Position numbers and translations under genes: made by a program. The notes under the pieces are model-generated. The model worked only from the letters and a program-made list of their open reading frames with translations, was not told the DNA's origin and ran no database searches. Below, in pieces: positions 17,108-26,935 of a stretch of 64,000 bases of DNA. Origin of the DNA: Burkholderia humptydooensis. Lineage in GTDB: Bacteria; Pseudomonadota; Gammaproteobacteria; Burkholderiales; Burkholderiaceae. Positions within the stretch are counted from its first letter, which is position 1; each line of letters opens with the position of its first letter. The stretch is from contig NZ_CP013380.1 in assembly GCF_001513745.1 (NCBI RefSeq), positions 3,224,001 to 3,288,000 of the forward strand. Reading direction: 5' to 3'.

Positions 17108-17880
17108 CAGTGCACCCCTGCGCCGAGATATGCCTCAATCACCTTCGGATTCTTCTGCACGTCCTGCGGCAGACCCTCGGCGATCACCTTGCCGTAATCG
17201 AGCACCGTCATCCGGTTGCACAGGTGCATGACGAGCTTCACGTCGTGCTCGATCAGGAGAATCGTCCGCCCGTCCGACCGGATCTTGTCGAGCAGACGCG
17301 TGAGCTCGACCTTCTCGGTCGCGTTCATCCCGGCCGCCGGCTCGTCGAGCGCGAGCAGCTTCGGATCGGTCGCGAGCGCGCGCGCGATCTCCAGGCGCCG
17401 CTGGTGGCCGTACGACAGGTTGCGCGCGGTGTAATCCGCGTACTGCAGCACGCCGACGTAATCGAGCAGTTCGATCGCGCGCTCCTTGATCTCGCGCTCT
17501 TCCTTGCGCTCGGCGGGCGTCTGGAACACGGCGCCCAGCAGGCCGTGCTTCGTGCGCACGTGGCGCCCGACCATCACGTTCTCGAGCGCGGTCATTCCGC
17601 CGAACAGGCGAATGTTCTGGAACGTGCGCGCGATGCCCGCCTTTGCGACCTGATGCACGGCGGTCGGCGTGTAATCCGCGCCGTCGAGCTTGAACTCGCC
17701 GGAATCCGGCGTATAGAGCCCCGTGATCACGTTGAAGAAGGTGGTCTTGCCCGCGCCGTTCGGGCCGATCAGGCCGTAGATCTGGCCCTCGCGGATCTCG
17801 AGGCCGACGTCGGACAGCGCCTGCAGGCCGCCGAAGCGCTTGTTCACGCCTTTGACGGACAGTCGAATTTGTTCGCTCAT
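17107..17880 (-). CDS. livG: Branched-chain amino-acid ABC transporter ATPase LivG
   Basis: 257 residues from the ATG at 17880; the open frame continues upstream but without homology. Walker A is GPNGAGKTT, the signature is LSYGHQRR, Walker B is LLALDEPAAGM, and the LivG-type C-terminal extension ends NPKVIEAYLG. It energises uptake of leucine, isoleucine and valine (possibly other amides or amino acids) with LivF. It lies 61 nt downstream of livM. Confidence 0.92.
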   Translation of the reverse strand: MSEQIRLSVKGVNKRFGGLQALSDVGLEIREGQIYGLIGPNGAGKTTFFNVITGLYTPDSGEFKLDGADYTPTAVHQVAKAGIARTFQNIRLFGGMTALENVMVGRHVRTKHGLLGAVFQTPAERKEEREIKERAIELLDYVGVLQYADYTARNLSYGHQRRLEIARALATDPKLLALDEPAAGMNATEKVELTRLLDKIRSDGRTILLIEHDVKLVMHLCNRMTVLDYGKVIAEGLPQDVQKNPKVIEAYLGAGVH

Positions 17881-17941
17881 TACCTTTTCTCCAGTGTCGA
17901 CCGGCGCTGGCGCTTCAGCGCTTGCGCCGGTCCCACGTCCT

Positions 17942-19111
17942 TTACGCGCGCACCGGCTTCTTGCCGCCGCGCTTCGCCAGTTTCGCGATCCTTTCCTCAT
18001 GCTTCGGCGCGGGCCACAGGCCTTCCGAGCGATACAGCATGATGACCACCATCGCAAGGCCATAGAGTGCCTGGCGAATCACTTCGGTATCGACGATGTC
18101 GTGGCCGAACAGCATGTGCTGCAGCGGGCTCATCGTCGAGCGCAGGAATTCGGGGAACACGGCGAGCAGGACTGCGCCGAGGATCACGCCCGGGATGTGG
18201 CCCATGCCGCCCAGCACCACGCACGCGAGCACGACGACCGATTCCCAGAACGTGAACGATTCCGGCGACACGAAGCCCTGGAACGCGCCGAACATCGCGC
18301 CCGACAGGCCGCCGAACGACGCGCCCATCGCGAACGCGAGCAGCTTCACGTTGCGGGTGTTGATGCCCATCGCCTTCGCGGCGATCTCGTCTTCGCGGAT
18401 CGCGGCCCATGCGCGGCCGATACGCGAGTGCTGCAGGCGCGTGCAGACCCAGATGACGAGCAGCGCGCAGAGCACGAACAGGTAGTAGTACATGTACACG
18501 GACGGCAGCGAGAAGCCGAAGATCTCGTGCGTCTGCGACAGGTTGAAGCCCGCGACCTGGACGGGATCGATGCCGGTGATCCCCTGCGGCCCGTTCGTCA
18601 CGTTGACCGGACGGTCGAGATTGTTCATGAAGATCCGGACGATCTCGCCGAAGCCGAGCGTGACGATCGCGAGGTAGTCGCCGCGCAGGCGCAGCGTCGG
18701 CGCGCCGAGCAGGATGCCGAAGATCGCCGCGAGCGCCATCGCGATCGGCACGATCAGGAAGAATGGCACGTGCAGGCCGCCCGGCACCATCTGCGCGATC
18801 CAGTCGAAGTGCGACGTCAGGTGAGGCGAGCTCAGGAGCGCCGCGGTATAAGCGCCCACCGCGTAGAACGCGATGTAGCCCAGGTCGAGCAGGCCGGCGA
18901 AGCCGACCACCACGTTCAGGCCCAGCGCGAGCATCACGTACAGCATCGCGAAATCGAGCACGCGGACCCAGTAGTTGCCGCCCGCCGCGCCGATGACGAG
19001 CGGCGCGGCGATCACGAACGCCGCGATCAGGATGCCGATGGTGGCGGTCTTCGCGGGATGGCGCTCCTCGACGAGCGAAGCCGACGTTTCGATCGGTTGA
19101 ATGGATGTCAT
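17942..19111 (-). CDS. livM: Branched-chain amino-acid ABC transporter permease LivM
   Basis: 389 residues from the ATG at 19111, which follows AAGGAGAAC at good spacing. About ten hydrophobic segments are present, with the family motifs ALGLNVVVGFAGLLDLGYIAFYAVGAY and LRLRGDYLAIVTLGFGEI and the permease loop WAAIREDEIAAKAMGIN that docks the ATPases. It forms the inner-membrane channel with LivH. It lies 10 nt from livH. Confidence 0.92.
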   Translation of the reverse strand: MTSIQPIETSASLVEERHPAKTATIGILIAAFVIAAPLVIGAAGGNYWVRVLDFAMLYVMLALGLNVVVGFAGLLDLGYIAFYAVGAYTAALLSSPHLTSHFDWIAQMVPGGLHVPFFLIVPIAMALAAIFGILLGAPTLRLRGDYLAIVTLGFGEIVRIFMNNLDRPVNVTNGPQGITGIDPVQVAGFNLSQTHEIFGFSLPSVYMYYYLFVLCALLVIWVCTRLQHSRIGRAWAAIREDEIAAKAMGINTRNVKLLAFAMGASFGGLSGAMFGAFQGFVSPESFTFWESVVVLACVVLGGMGHIPGVILGAVLLAVFPEFLRSTMSPLQHMLFGHDIVDTEVIRQALYGLAMVVIMLYRSEGLWPAPKHEERIAKLAKRGGKKPVRA

Positions 19112-19121
19112 GTTGTTCTCC

Positions 19122-20072
19122 TTACGCGCGATCGGCGACACGTTCGCCCAACAGGCCCGACGGCCGGAACACGAGCACGATGATGAGCACGATGAACGCG
19201 AACACGTCTTGGTAATTGCTGCCGAACACCCCGCCCGTCAGATTGCCGATGTAGCCCGCGCCCAACTGCTCGATGAGGCCGAGCAGCACGCCGCCCACCA
19301 TCGCGCCGCCGAGGTTGCCGATCCCGCCCAGCACCGCGGCCGTGAACGCCTTCATGCCGGGGATGAAACCCATGTAGAAGTGGACGTTGCCGTATTCGGA
19401 CGCAATCATCACGCCTGCGAGCGCCGCGAGCGCGGAGCCGATCATGAACGTCGCGGAGATCACGAAGTTCGGGTTCACGCCCATCAGGCTCGCCGTGTTC
19501 GGGTTCTCGGCGATCGCGCGCATGGCGCGGCCGAGCTTCGTCTTGTGCACGAGGAGGAGCAGCCCCGCCATCACGAGGAACGCGACGATGATGATCGTGA
19601 TCTCGGTCATCGAAATCACCGCGCCCGGATTGTTCTCGCCCGCCCTGATCACGTTGATCGGATCGGTCGGCAGCAACTGCGGGAACGGCAGCGGGTTGCG
19701 CGACCAGATCATCATCGCGGCCGTCTGCAACAGGATCGACACGCCGATCGCGGTGATGAGCGGCGCGAGGCGCGGCGCGCGACGCAGCGGCCGGTACGCG
19801 ACGCGCTCGATCGTGAAGCCGACGCACGCGCAGACCACCGCGGCGATCCCGAGCCCGATCGTCAGCGTGGCGACGTGGCCGAGCCCGGGAAAGTGGTTCT
19901 GCAACACCGTGATCGCGGAAAGCGCGACCATCGCGCCCACCATCAGCACGTCGCCGTGCGCGAAGTTGATGATGCCGAGAATGCCGTACACCATCGTGTA
20001 GCCCAACGCGATGATGGCGTAGACACTGCCGAGCACCAGTCCGTTGAGGATCTGCTGGACGAAAATATCCAT
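19122..20072 (-). CDS. livH: Branched-chain amino-acid ABC transporter permease LivH
   Basis: 316 residues, ATG at 20072 after AAGGAGC. About eight membrane segments are present with LGSVYAIIALGYTMVYGILGIINFAHGD near the N-terminus and MRAIAENPNTASLMGVN as the ATPase-contact loop. It is the first gene of a four-gene livHMGF operon. The periplasmic binding protein gene (livK/livJ) normally associated with such operons is not in this stretch and must be elsewhere. Confidence 0.92.
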   Translation of the reverse strand: MDIFVQQILNGLVLGSVYAIIALGYTMVYGILGIINFAHGDVLMVGAMVALSAITVLQNHFPGLGHVATLTIGLGIAAVVCACVGFTIERVAYRPLRRAPRLAPLITAIGVSILLQTAAMMIWSRNPLPFPQLLPTDPINVIRAGENNPGAVISMTEITIIIVAFLVMAGLLLLVHKTKLGRAMRAIAENPNTASLMGVNPNFVISATFMIGSALAALAGVMIASEYGNVHFYMGFIPGMKAFTAAVLGGIGNLGGAMVGGVLLGLIEQLGAGYIGNLTGGVFGSNYQDVFAFIVLIIVLVFRPSGLLGERVADRA

Positions 20073-20239
20073 TTAAAGCTCCTTGGCCCGTGCCACCGGA
20101 TGCGCGCTCAGCCATGCGGATAAGCGATGGAATCGCGCGATCTCAACGACACTGCGGGTACTTGATCAATACCGGTAAGGTGATGCCGGCCCGGCGCGGA
20201 CGATGCGGACTGTGCGACCGCGCGTCTTGCCGGGACGGA

Positions 20240-20275
20240 TACGAAAACGGCACCGCACTGAAGCCTCGGTGCCGT
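20240..20275 (-). terminator. Intrinsic terminator after the hypothetical gene
   Basis: On the minus strand ACGGCACCG and CGGTGCCGT arms (plus positions 20267-20275 and 20247-20255) around an 11-nt loop are followed by TTTTCGT. It lies 20 bp past the stop at 20295 and upstream of livH. Confidence 0.65.
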
Positions 20276-20294
20276 CGCGAGTCCCGTCTGTAGT

Positions 20295-20795
20295 TCACGA
20301 CTCGAGGACGGTGTGCTTGGCCTCCTTGAAGTCGTAGAGCGTCCATGCGCCAGCCCTCGCGGAGCCGACGCGGCCGCGCGTGACGCCGGCCGCCTCGCGG
20401 GCGGACGCCGACATCGGCTGCGGCACGTCGAATGCTTCGCTCGGGATGGCGCGCCTCGTGGTGTCGGCGATCGCGCGCACTGCGTCGCTCGTAATCGGCG
20501 CACGTCGGGACGGCGCCGCCACGCGACGGACGGCCGTCCGTCGCGCAACCGGCTCGCCCGGCGCGCCGATGCCGACGGATGCGACGACGTCGATGCGTGC
20601 GCGCTTGATCCGAGTCGGCTTCGCGGCGAAATTCGCCGCAGGACGCCCGGCCCCGGCGACGATCACGTCGCCCGGGGAGGCGGCCGAGGCTGTCGCGACC
20701 CGCGCCGCCGCCCCGCCGTCGCGTCCGTCGGCGGCCGCTGCGAAGAGCGCAACCGCCGCGTCGACGGGCCCGGCGTAAACCAACTCCAGATGCAT
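20295..20795 (-). CDS. Hypothetical protein, Ala/Arg-rich
   Basis: 166 residues from an ATG at 20795. An upstream start at 20828 in the same frame is possible. No family is recognised. The first 50 residues are Ala-rich and possibly helical (VDAAVALFAAAADGRDGG); the rest is basic and probably disordered, ending in a more ordered WTLYDFKEAKHTVLES. Support for a real gene comes from the strong GC preference in third codon positions and the intrinsic terminator 20 bp after the stop. It is upstream of livH on the same strand but separated by the terminator. Confidence 0.55.
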   Translation of the reverse strand: MHLELVYAGPVDAAVALFAAAADGRDGGAAARVATASAASPGDVIVAGAGRPAANFAAKPTRIKRARIDVVASVGIGAPGEPVARRTAVRRVAAPSRRAPITSDAVRAIADTTRRAIPSEAFDVPQPMSASAREAAGVTRGRVGSARAGAWTLYDFKEAKHTVLES

Positions 20796-21014
20796 CGAAT
20801 AAGGTCTCCAGCGCCTTGCCAAAACCATGTTCCGAGGCCATCAGGCCTGAAAACGGGCGCATTGTAACTCTATTTATAGGACGACCAATATTCCTGATTC
20901 GACAGGGTTTTCCTGCATTGCAACCTTTTTTGAGAGCGGAGTTCGGGACGATATTGCAACCGGGTTGCACTGTCTTAGTGCCGAATGGTTGCTCCCGGGG
21001 AAAACGCGCCCAAA

Positions 21015-21043
21015 ACAAAAGCGCGCCCGAGGCGCGCTTTTTG
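21015..21043. terminator. Terminator downstream of ispH
   Basis: AAGCGCGCC (21019-21027) and GGCGCGCTT (21031-21039) pair around CGA. T-runs follow on both strands (TTTTTG on plus, TTTTGTTTTG on minus), so it can end the leftward ispH transcript. Confidence 0.8.
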
Positions 21044-21069
21044 CATTCCGACGGAAACGAAACCGGCGA

Positions 21070-22050
21070 TCAGACGGCGGAAGACAGATTCAGGCCGCGC
21101 GGCAACGGGAACGACACGTTCTCCTCGATGCCTTCGAGCGCCCGCACGTTGGTCACGCCGAGCTCGCGCAAGCGCGCGATCACGGCCTGCGCGAGCACCT
21201 CGGGCGCTGACGCGCCGGCGGTCACGCCGATCCGGCGCTTGCCGGCGACCCAGGCCGGGTCGATCTGCTCGGGCGCGTCGACCATGTAGGCGGCGACGCC
21301 GCGCTTCTCGGCGACCTCGCGCAAGCGGCTCGAGTTCGAGCTGTTCGGGCTGCCGACGACGATCACGACGTCGCACTGCGGCGTCATGAACTTCACCGCA
21401 TCCTGGCGGTTCTGCGTTGCGTAGCAGATGTCCTGCTTCTTCGGCTCGCGAATCGCGGGAAATTTCGCCTTGAGCGCGCCGATGATCTCGGCCGCGTCGT
21501 CGACGGACAACGTCGTCTGCGTGACGAGCGCGACGCGCCCGGGATCGGGCAGTTCGAGCTTGCGCACGTCCTCGACGCTCTCGACGAGATGCATGCCGCG
21601 CTCCACCTGGCCCATCGTGCCTTCGACCTCCGGGTGGCCCTTGTGGCCGATCATCACGATGTCGACGCCTTCCTGGCGCATCTTCGCGACCTCGACGTGC
21701 ACCTTCGTGACGAGCGGACACGTCGCGTCGTAAATGCGCAGCCCGCGCACGGCCGCCTCGTCGCGCACCGCCTTCGACACGCCGTGCGCGCTGAAGATCA
21801 CCGTGTTGCCGGACGGCACTTCCTCGAGTTCCTCGACGAAAATCGCGCCCTTCTTCTTCAGGTCCTCGACGACGTACTTGTTATGCACGATCTCGTGGCG
21901 CACGTAGATCGGCGCGCCGTGCATCGCGATCGCACGCTCGACGATCTCGATCGCGCGGTCGACGCCCGCGCAGAAACCGCGCGGCTGGGCGAGCAGAATC
22001 TCGGCGTCGGCCGCGGCAACCTGGCCGGACAGCGTATCGGTGGAGCTCAT
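21070..22050 (-). CDS. ispH: 4-hydroxy-3-methylbut-2-enyl diphosphate reductase
   Basis: 326 residues from the ATG at 22050; the frame is open much further upstream but that part overlaps fkpB in another frame. The three cluster-binding cysteines are Cys27 ([11 protein letters not shown]), Cys111 (DATCPLV) and Cys209 (ICYATQNRQ). The enzyme makes IPP and DMAPP in the last step of the MEP pathway. Its start lies 2 nt after the fkpB stop, the conserved fkpB-ispH pair of proteobacteria. Confidence 0.95.
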   Translation of the reverse strand: MSSTDTLSGQVAAADAEILLAQPRGFCAGVDRAIEIVERAIAMHGAPIYVRHEIVHNKYVVEDLKKKGAIFVEELEEVPSGNTVIFSAHGVSKAVRDEAAVRGLRIYDATCPLVTKVHVEVAKMRQEGVDIVMIGHKGHPEVEGTMGQVERGMHLVESVEDVRKLELPDPGRVALVTQTTLSVDDAAEIIGALKAKFPAIREPKKQDICYATQNRQDAVKFMTPQCDVVIVVGSPNSSNSSRLREVAEKRGVAAYMVDAPEQIDPAWVAGKRRIGVTAGASAPEVLAQAVIARLRELGVTNVRALEGIEENVSFPLPRGLNLSSAV

Positions 22051-22052
22051 GA

Positions 22053-22508
22053 TTACAGAATCCCGATGATTTTCACTTCGAACGTGAGCGCCTGGCCCGC
22101 GAGCGGATGGTTGAAATCGAAGAGCGCGGCGGTCTCGCCGATCTCCTTGAGCACGCCCGCGTAGCGGCCGCCGTCCGGCGCGTTGAATTCGATCAGGTCC
22201 CCCGGCGCGAAATCGTCGCCGACCATGCCGTTTTCGCGCAGCGTCGCAAGCGACACGCGCTGGATCATGTCCGGATTGCGCGGCCCGAACGCTTGCTCGG
22301 GCGCTAGCCGGAAGGTCGAATGGTCGCCCGCCTTGAGGCCGGTCAGAATCTCCTCCAGCGACGGCGCGAGCTGCCCCGCGCCGAGGAGGAGCGTGGCGGG
22401 CTTGTCGGAGAACGTGTTGACGATGTCGGCGCCGTCGGCAAGGGCGAGCCGGTAATGAAGCGTGACGTGCGAACCGGGCTTCACTTCTGCAAGGTCGATG
22501 AGGCTCAT
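22053..22508 (-). CDS. fkpB: FKBP-type peptidyl-prolyl isomerase FkpB (SlpA)
   Basis: 151 residues, ATG at 22508. It has the SlpA-type arrangement: short FKBP halves ([37 protein letters not shown]) flanking an inserted chaperone flap ([16 protein letters not shown]), and the closing [16 protein letters not shown]. It is a cytoplasmic prolyl isomerase and chaperone. It is co-transcribed with ispH and divergent from radC across 138 bp. Confidence 0.92.
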   Translation of the reverse strand: MSLIDLAEVKPGSHVTLHYRLALADGADIVNTFSDKPATLLLGAGQLAPSLEEILTGLKAGDHSTFRLAPEQAFGPRNPDMIQRVSLATLRENGMVGDDFAPGDLIEFNAPDGGRYAGVLKEIGETAALFDFNHPLAGQALTFEVKIIGIL

Positions 22509-22646
22509 GGGGTACTCGTTCAATCGGCGCCCGAAAAACGGCGGGCGGCGCAGCGCAAAGCCCATATTGTAAGTCACCTCGGCGATCGAAGCGGAATGCC
22601 GGCGCGATTCGCCTTGCGAGCACGCAGGATATTGGAGGTCAGCAGC

Positions 22647-23471
22647 ATGCGGCACGAGAGTCTCTCGGCTGGAGAAAACGTTGACGACGAGCCCGCGCGC
22701 GAGCGGCCCACCGCACCGCCCGCCGCCTTGCCGCCCGCCGCCTTGCCGCCCGCCGCCTTGCCGCCCGCCGCGCTGCCGCCCGTCGTCGCGCTGCCGGCCC
22801 GCGCGGCCGCGCGCCGCGGCCGCGATCTGCCGCGCGAGCGCCTGCTCGCGCGCGGCCCCGCCGCGCTGTCCGACGCGGAGCTCGTCGCGCTTCTGCTCGG
22901 CTCGGGCCTGCCCGGCCACGACGTGTTTGCGCTCGCGCACACGCTGCTCGCGCGCTTCGGCTCGCTGCGCGCACTGCTCGACGCGGCGCCCGACGATTTC
23001 AAGGGCCTGCGCGGAATCGGCCCCGCCCGCACCGCGATCCTCGTCGCGGTCGTCGAGCTCGCGCGCCGCGCGCTCGCCGAGAAGGCCCGCGAGCGGCCGC
23101 TCGTCGATTCGCCCGGCGCGGTCGAGGATTATCTGCGGCTCCTGATCGGCACGCGGCCGCGCGAAGTATTCGTCTGCCTCTTTCTCGACGCGCGGCACCG
23201 GCTGGTGCAGACGGAGGAAACCGCGCACGGATCGCTTACGCGGATGGCCGTCTATCCGCGCGAAATCGTGCGGCGTGCGCTCGCGCTGAATGCGGCGGCG
23301 CTCATCGTCGCGCATAATCACCCGTCGGGCGCGGTGCGGCCGAGCGCCGCGGACCGGCGCCTGACGAGCGTGCTGCGCGACGCGCTCGCGCTCGTCGACG
23401 TCAAGTTGATCGATCATTTCGTCGTCGGCGCGAGCGATACGTTTTCGTTCGCGCAGGCGGGCTGGATCTAG
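22647..23471 (+). CDS. radC: RadC/MPN-domain protein
   Basis: 274 residues, ATG at 22647 after GGAGGT. The N-terminal part has [22 protein letters not shown] and a helix-hairpin-helix GLRGIGPAR. The C-terminal MPN (JAMM) domain has the metal motif HNHPSG with a distal Asp in SAADRRLT. The family name came from a mapping error for DNA repair in E. coli and the molecular function is unclear. Unusual here is a Pro/Ala tail of about 45 residues before the conserved part, made of a 15-bp tandem repeat. Confidence 0.88.
22716..22775 (+). repeat. 15-bp tandem repeat in the radC N-terminus
   Basis: Four consecutive units of CCGCCCGCCGCCTTG (the last ends GCGCTG) encode PPAAL four times. The unit length preserves frame, so copy number changes would only alter tail length. 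Confidence 0.85.
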
Positions 23472-23518
23472 CTCGCCGCGGGCCCCGCGCCCCGCAACAG
23501 CCGCATGCGAAATTGGGT

Positions 23519-23548
23519 TTGATTTTCCTGAAGTTTTTCTGTTAGAAT
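23519..23548 (+). promoter_or_regulatory. Promoter of rpmB-rpmG
   Basis: TTGATT (23519-23524) and TAGAAT (23543-23548) with 18-bp spacing are good sigma-70 boxes. They leave a leader of about 170 nt before rpmB with a GGTCG/CGACC stem near 23608-23622. Confidence 0.6.
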
Positions 23549-23727
23549 CGCCGTCTGTCTTTTTTCCAACCAGTTCTGAAGCCGCTGAAGCGGTCTCGTG
23601 GCAGGTCGTCAGGCCGACCACGGATCGGAGGCGCTTTTCCCGGCAAGGCCTAAGCTCACGCGGCCATGCGAGGAAGAGAACCTTCACCGGCGATCGAACC
23701 CGAATTCAGCGTATTAGGAGTGCTCTC

Positions 23728-23961
23728 ATGGCACGCGTATGCCAAGTAACTGGGAAAGCGCCGATGAGCGGCAACAATGTTTCCCACGCCAACAACAAGA
23801 CGAAGCGTCGCTTCCTGCCGAATCTGCAAAACCGCCGGTTCTGGGTGGAGAGCGAAAACCGTTGGGTGCGTCTGCGCGTCTCGAACGCCGGCCTGCGCCT
23901 GATCGACAAGAACGGCATCGATTCCGTGCTCGCTGACCTGCGCGCACGCGGCGAAGCCTAA
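23728..23961 (+). CDS. rpmB: 50S ribosomal protein L28
   Basis: 77 residues. The sequence [20 protein letters not shown], then [20 protein letters not shown] and the [21 protein letters not shown] end are standard L28. Zinc cysteines are reduced to one, as in other proteobacterial forms. It is the first gene of the conserved rpmB-rpmG pair, 17 nt from rpmG. Confidence 0.97.
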
Positions 23962-23978
23962 GTCCAAGGAGCACGAAC

Positions 23979-24146
23979 ATGGCGAAAGGCGCACGCGACA
24001 AGATCAAGCTCGAGTCCACCGCGGGCACGGGTCACTTCTATACGACCACGAAGAACAAGCGCAACATGCCGGAAAAGATGGAGATCATGAAGTTCGATCC
24101 CGTCGCCCGCAAGCATGTAGCGTACAAGGAAACCAAGATCAAGTAA
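23979..24146 (+). CDS. rpmG: 50S ribosomal protein L33
   Basis: 55 residues, ATG at 23979 after [34 protein letters not shown] and the [11 protein letters not shown] end match L33. It lacks the four-cysteine zinc ribbon (C-minus form). It is followed by a strong terminator. Confidence 0.96.
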
Positions 24147-24179
24147 TTCTCCGGTTTCAACGAGCCTGACGACGACGAA

Positions 24180-24204
24180 AAGCCCCGCAATCGCGGGGCT
24201 TTTT
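24180..24204 (+). terminator. Intrinsic terminator of rpmB-rpmG
   Basis: GCCCCGC (24182-24188) pairs with GCGGGGC (24193-24199) around AATC, followed by TTTTT, 35 bp after the rpmG stop. Confidence 0.88.
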
Positions 24205-24313
24205 GCGTTGGCGGGCACGCAAGCGTTTCTCCGACGCGGTATGCTCTGCCCTTTCCGCCGCATTGCGCATGGCGGGAAAGATAAGACAAAACGCGCAAGA
24301 AACGGAGATGCAG

Positions 24314-25915
24314 ATGAATTTCGATGTGGCGATCGTGGGCAGCGGCCTCGCCGGTCTGTCGGTCGCGCTCAATCTCGCGCAAACGCGACGCGTCGCGCTG
24401 ATCGCGAAGCGGTCGATGATGGAGGGCGCGAGCGGCTACGCGCAAGGCGGCATCGCCGCGGTGCTCGATTCGGCGGACAGCGTCGAGAATCACGTGAGCG
24501 ACACGCTGATCGCGGGCGGCGGCCTGTGCGACGAAGCGGCGACGCGCTACATCGTCGAGCACGGCCGCGAGGCGATCGAATGGCTGATCTCGCAAGGCGT
24601 GCCGTTCACGAAGGACGACGCCGCCGAGCTCGGCTTTCACCTGACGCGCGAAGGCGGCCACAGCCATCGCCGCATCATCCACGCGGCGGACGCGACGGGC
24701 CACGCGGTGCTCGCGACGCTGTCCGCGCGCGCGCGCACGCATCCGAACATCACGTTCTTCGAGGATCACCACGCGATCGACCTGATCACGTCCGATCGCC
24801 TCGGGCTGCCCGGCCTGCCGGGCCGGCGCTGCGTCGGCCTCTATGCGCTCGACGTGCAGACGGGCCGCACGGTGACGATCGAGGCGCCGCACACGGTGCT
24901 CGCGACGGGGGGCGCGGGCAAGGTCTATCTGTACACGACGAACCCGGACACGGCGACGGGCGACGGCATCGCGATGGCGTGGCGCGCGGGCGCGCGCGTC
25001 GCGAACATGGAGTTCATCCAATTCCATCCGACGTGCCTCTTCCATCCGTACGCGAAGTCGTTCCTCATTTCCGAGGCGGTGCGCGGCGAAGGCGGCCTCC
25101 TCAAGCTGCCGGACGGCACCCGCTTCATGCCCGCGCACGATCCGCGCGCGGAGCTCGCCCCGCGCGACATCGTCGCGCGCGCGATCGACTTCGAGATCAA
25201 GAAGCGCGGGATCGACTGCGTGTATCTCGACATCAGCCACCAGCCCGAAGCGTTCCTGCGCGAGCATTTCCCGACGATCCACGCGCGCTGCCTCGAGTTC
25301 GGCATCGACATCTCGAAGGAGCCGATCCCGGTCGTGCCGGCCGCGCACTACACATGCGGCGGCGCCGTCACCGATCTGGCCGGGCGCACCGACGTCGCGG
25401 GCCTGTACGCGGTCGGCGAGACGTCATACACGGGCCTGCACGGCGCAAACCGTCTCGCGAGCAATTCGCTGCTCGAATGCCTCGTGATCGGCCGCGCGGC
25501 CGCCGAGGCAATCGAGGCCGCCGGTTACGATTCGGCGACGCACGGCCCGCTGCCCGCGTGGGACGAGAGCCGCGTCGCGGACGCCGACGAGGAAGTGGTC
25601 GTCGCGCACAACTGGGACGAACTGCGCCGCCTGATGTGGAACTACGTCGGCATCGTGCGCACCGACAAGCGCCTCGAGCGCGCGCAGCATCGGCTCAAGC
25701 TGCTGCGCGACGAGATCCACGAGTACTACGCGAACTTCCGCGTGAGCCGCGATCTGCTCGAGTTGCGCAATCTCGTCGACGTCGCATCGCTGATCGTCGA
25801 CAGCGCGCGGGCGCGCCACGAAAGCCGCGGGCTGCACTACAGCCGCGACTGGCCGCACGCATTGCCGAAGGCGCTGCCGACCGTGCTCACGCCGCCGCGG
25901 CGCGCGCCGAAATAA
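24314..25915 (+). CDS. nadB: L-aspartate oxidase
   Basis: 533 residues. The ATG at 24314 has GGAG 6 nt upstream and is preferred over the ATG at 24308 that touches that site. It has the FAD dinucleotide motif [29 protein letters not shown], the succinate-dehydrogenase-like [18 protein letters not shown] and [20 protein letters not shown]. The enzyme oxidises aspartate to iminoaspartate, which NadA condenses into quinolinate. It converges with nadC-nadA, so the three NAD genes sit together but in two transcripts. Confidence 0.94.
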   Translation: MNFDVAIVGSGLAGLSVALNLAQTRRVALIAKRSMMEGASGYAQGGIAAVLDSADSVENHVSDTLIAGGGLCDEAATRYIVEHGREAIEWLISQGVPFTKDDAAELGFHLTREGGHSHRRIIHAADATGHAVLATLSARARTHPNITFFEDHHAIDLITSDRLGLPGLPGRRCVGLYALDVQTGRTVTIEAPHTVLATGGAGKVYLYTTNPDTATGDGIAMAWRAGARVANMEFIQFHPTCLFHPYAKSFLISEAVRGEGGLLKLPDGTRFMPAHDPRAELAPRDIVARAIDFEIKKRGIDCVYLDISHQPEAFLREHFPTIHARCLEFGIDISKEPIPVVPAAHYTCGGAVTDLAGRTDVAGLYAVGETSYTGLHGANRLASNSLLECLVIGRAAAEAIEAAGYDSATHGPLPAWDESRVADADEEVVVAHNWDELRRLMWNYVGIVRTDKRLERAQHRLKLLRDEIHEYYANFRVSRDLLELRNLVDVASLIVDSARARHESRGLHYSRDWPHALPKALPTVLTPPRRAPK

Positions 25916-25964
25916 CGACGGCCGGCCGCGCGGCACGACGCGCATCGGCCAGGCGGCGCGCGAT

Positions 25965-26005
25965 AAAAAAGGCCGCCCGCGCATCGAGCGCCGGCGGCCT
26001 TTTCT
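25965..26005. terminator. Bidirectional terminator between nadB and nadC
   Basis: GGCCGCC (25971-25977) pairs with GGCGGCC (25993-25999), with an A-run before and a T-run after, so it can serve both convergent transcripts. Confidence 0.8.
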
Positions 26006-26047
26006 TCAGCCCGGCTGCGCGCATCCGCGATGCGCGCAGCCATCATG

Positions 26048-26935
26048 TCATTCGACGATACGCATCGAATAATCGGTCGCGCGCACGTCTTTCGTCAGCG
26101 CGCCGATCGAGATCCGATCGACGCCCGTCTCGGCGATCGCGCGCACCGTATCGAAGTTCACGCCGCCCGACACCTCGAGCACCGCGCGGCCCTCGGTGAT
26201 GCGCACCGCGTCGCGCATCATGTCGAGCGTGAAATTGTCGAGCAGCACCGATTGCGCGCCGTGTGCGAGCGCCGTGCGCAACTGGTCGAGCGTTTCGACC
26301 TCGATCTGCACCGGCACGTCGGCGTTCAGCGCGAACGCCGCATCGAGCGCCTCGCCGACGCCGCCCGCCGCCGCGATGTGATTCTCCTTGATCAGGATGC
26401 CCGCGTAGAGCGCGAGCCGCTGGTTCGCGCCGCCGCCCACGCGCACCGCGTACTTCTGCGCGAGCCGCAGGCCCGGCAGCGTCTTGCGCGTATCGAGAAC
26501 CCGCGTGCGCGTCTCGGCAATCCGGTCGACGTAGCGGCGCGTCGCGGTCGCGACGCCCGACAGCAGTTGGAGGAAATTGAGCGCGTTGCGCTCGGCCGTC
26601 AGCAGCGAGCGTGCAGGGCCGCGGAGTTCGCAGACGGTCGAATCGGCCGTCATCCTGTCGCCTTCGCGATAGCGCCAGTCGACTTCGATCGACGGATCGA
26701 CCACGCGCACCACCGCGTCGAACCACGGCACGCCACACAGCACCGCGTCCTCGCGCACGATCACGCGCGCGCGGCGCGGCGCGCCGTCGTCCGGCACGAG
26801 ACGCCCGGTCTGATCGCCGCTGCCGACGTCCTCGGCGAGCGCATCGGCGACATTGCGCACGATCGCCGCGTCGAACGCGGCGCCGTATTCGCGCGAGATT
26901 TCCGCGAAGAGCGGCGACACCGCGTCGATCGTCAT
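26048..26935 (-). CDS. nadC: Nicotinate-nucleotide pyrophosphorylase (quinolinate PRTase)
   Basis: 295 residues. Signature stretches are [65 protein letters not shown] and VSGGVN. It converts quinolinate and PRPP to nicotinate mononucleotide. Its ATG overlaps the nadA stop by 4 bp (ATGA), so the two are translationally coupled. Confidence 0.95.
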   Translation of the reverse strand: MTIDAVSPLFAEISREYGAAFDAAIVRNVADALAEDVGSGDQTGRLVPDDGAPRRARVIVREDAVLCGVPWFDAVVRVVDPSIEVDWRYREGDRMTADSTVCELRGPARSLLTAERNALNFLQLLSGVATATRRYVDRIAETRTRVLDTRKTLPGLRLAQKYAVRVGGGANQRLALYAGILIKENHIAAAGGVGEALDAAFALNADVPVQIEVETLDQLRTALAHGAQSVLLDNFTLDMMRDAVRITEGRAVLEVSGGVNFDTVRAIAETGVDRISIGALTKDVRATDYSMRIVE

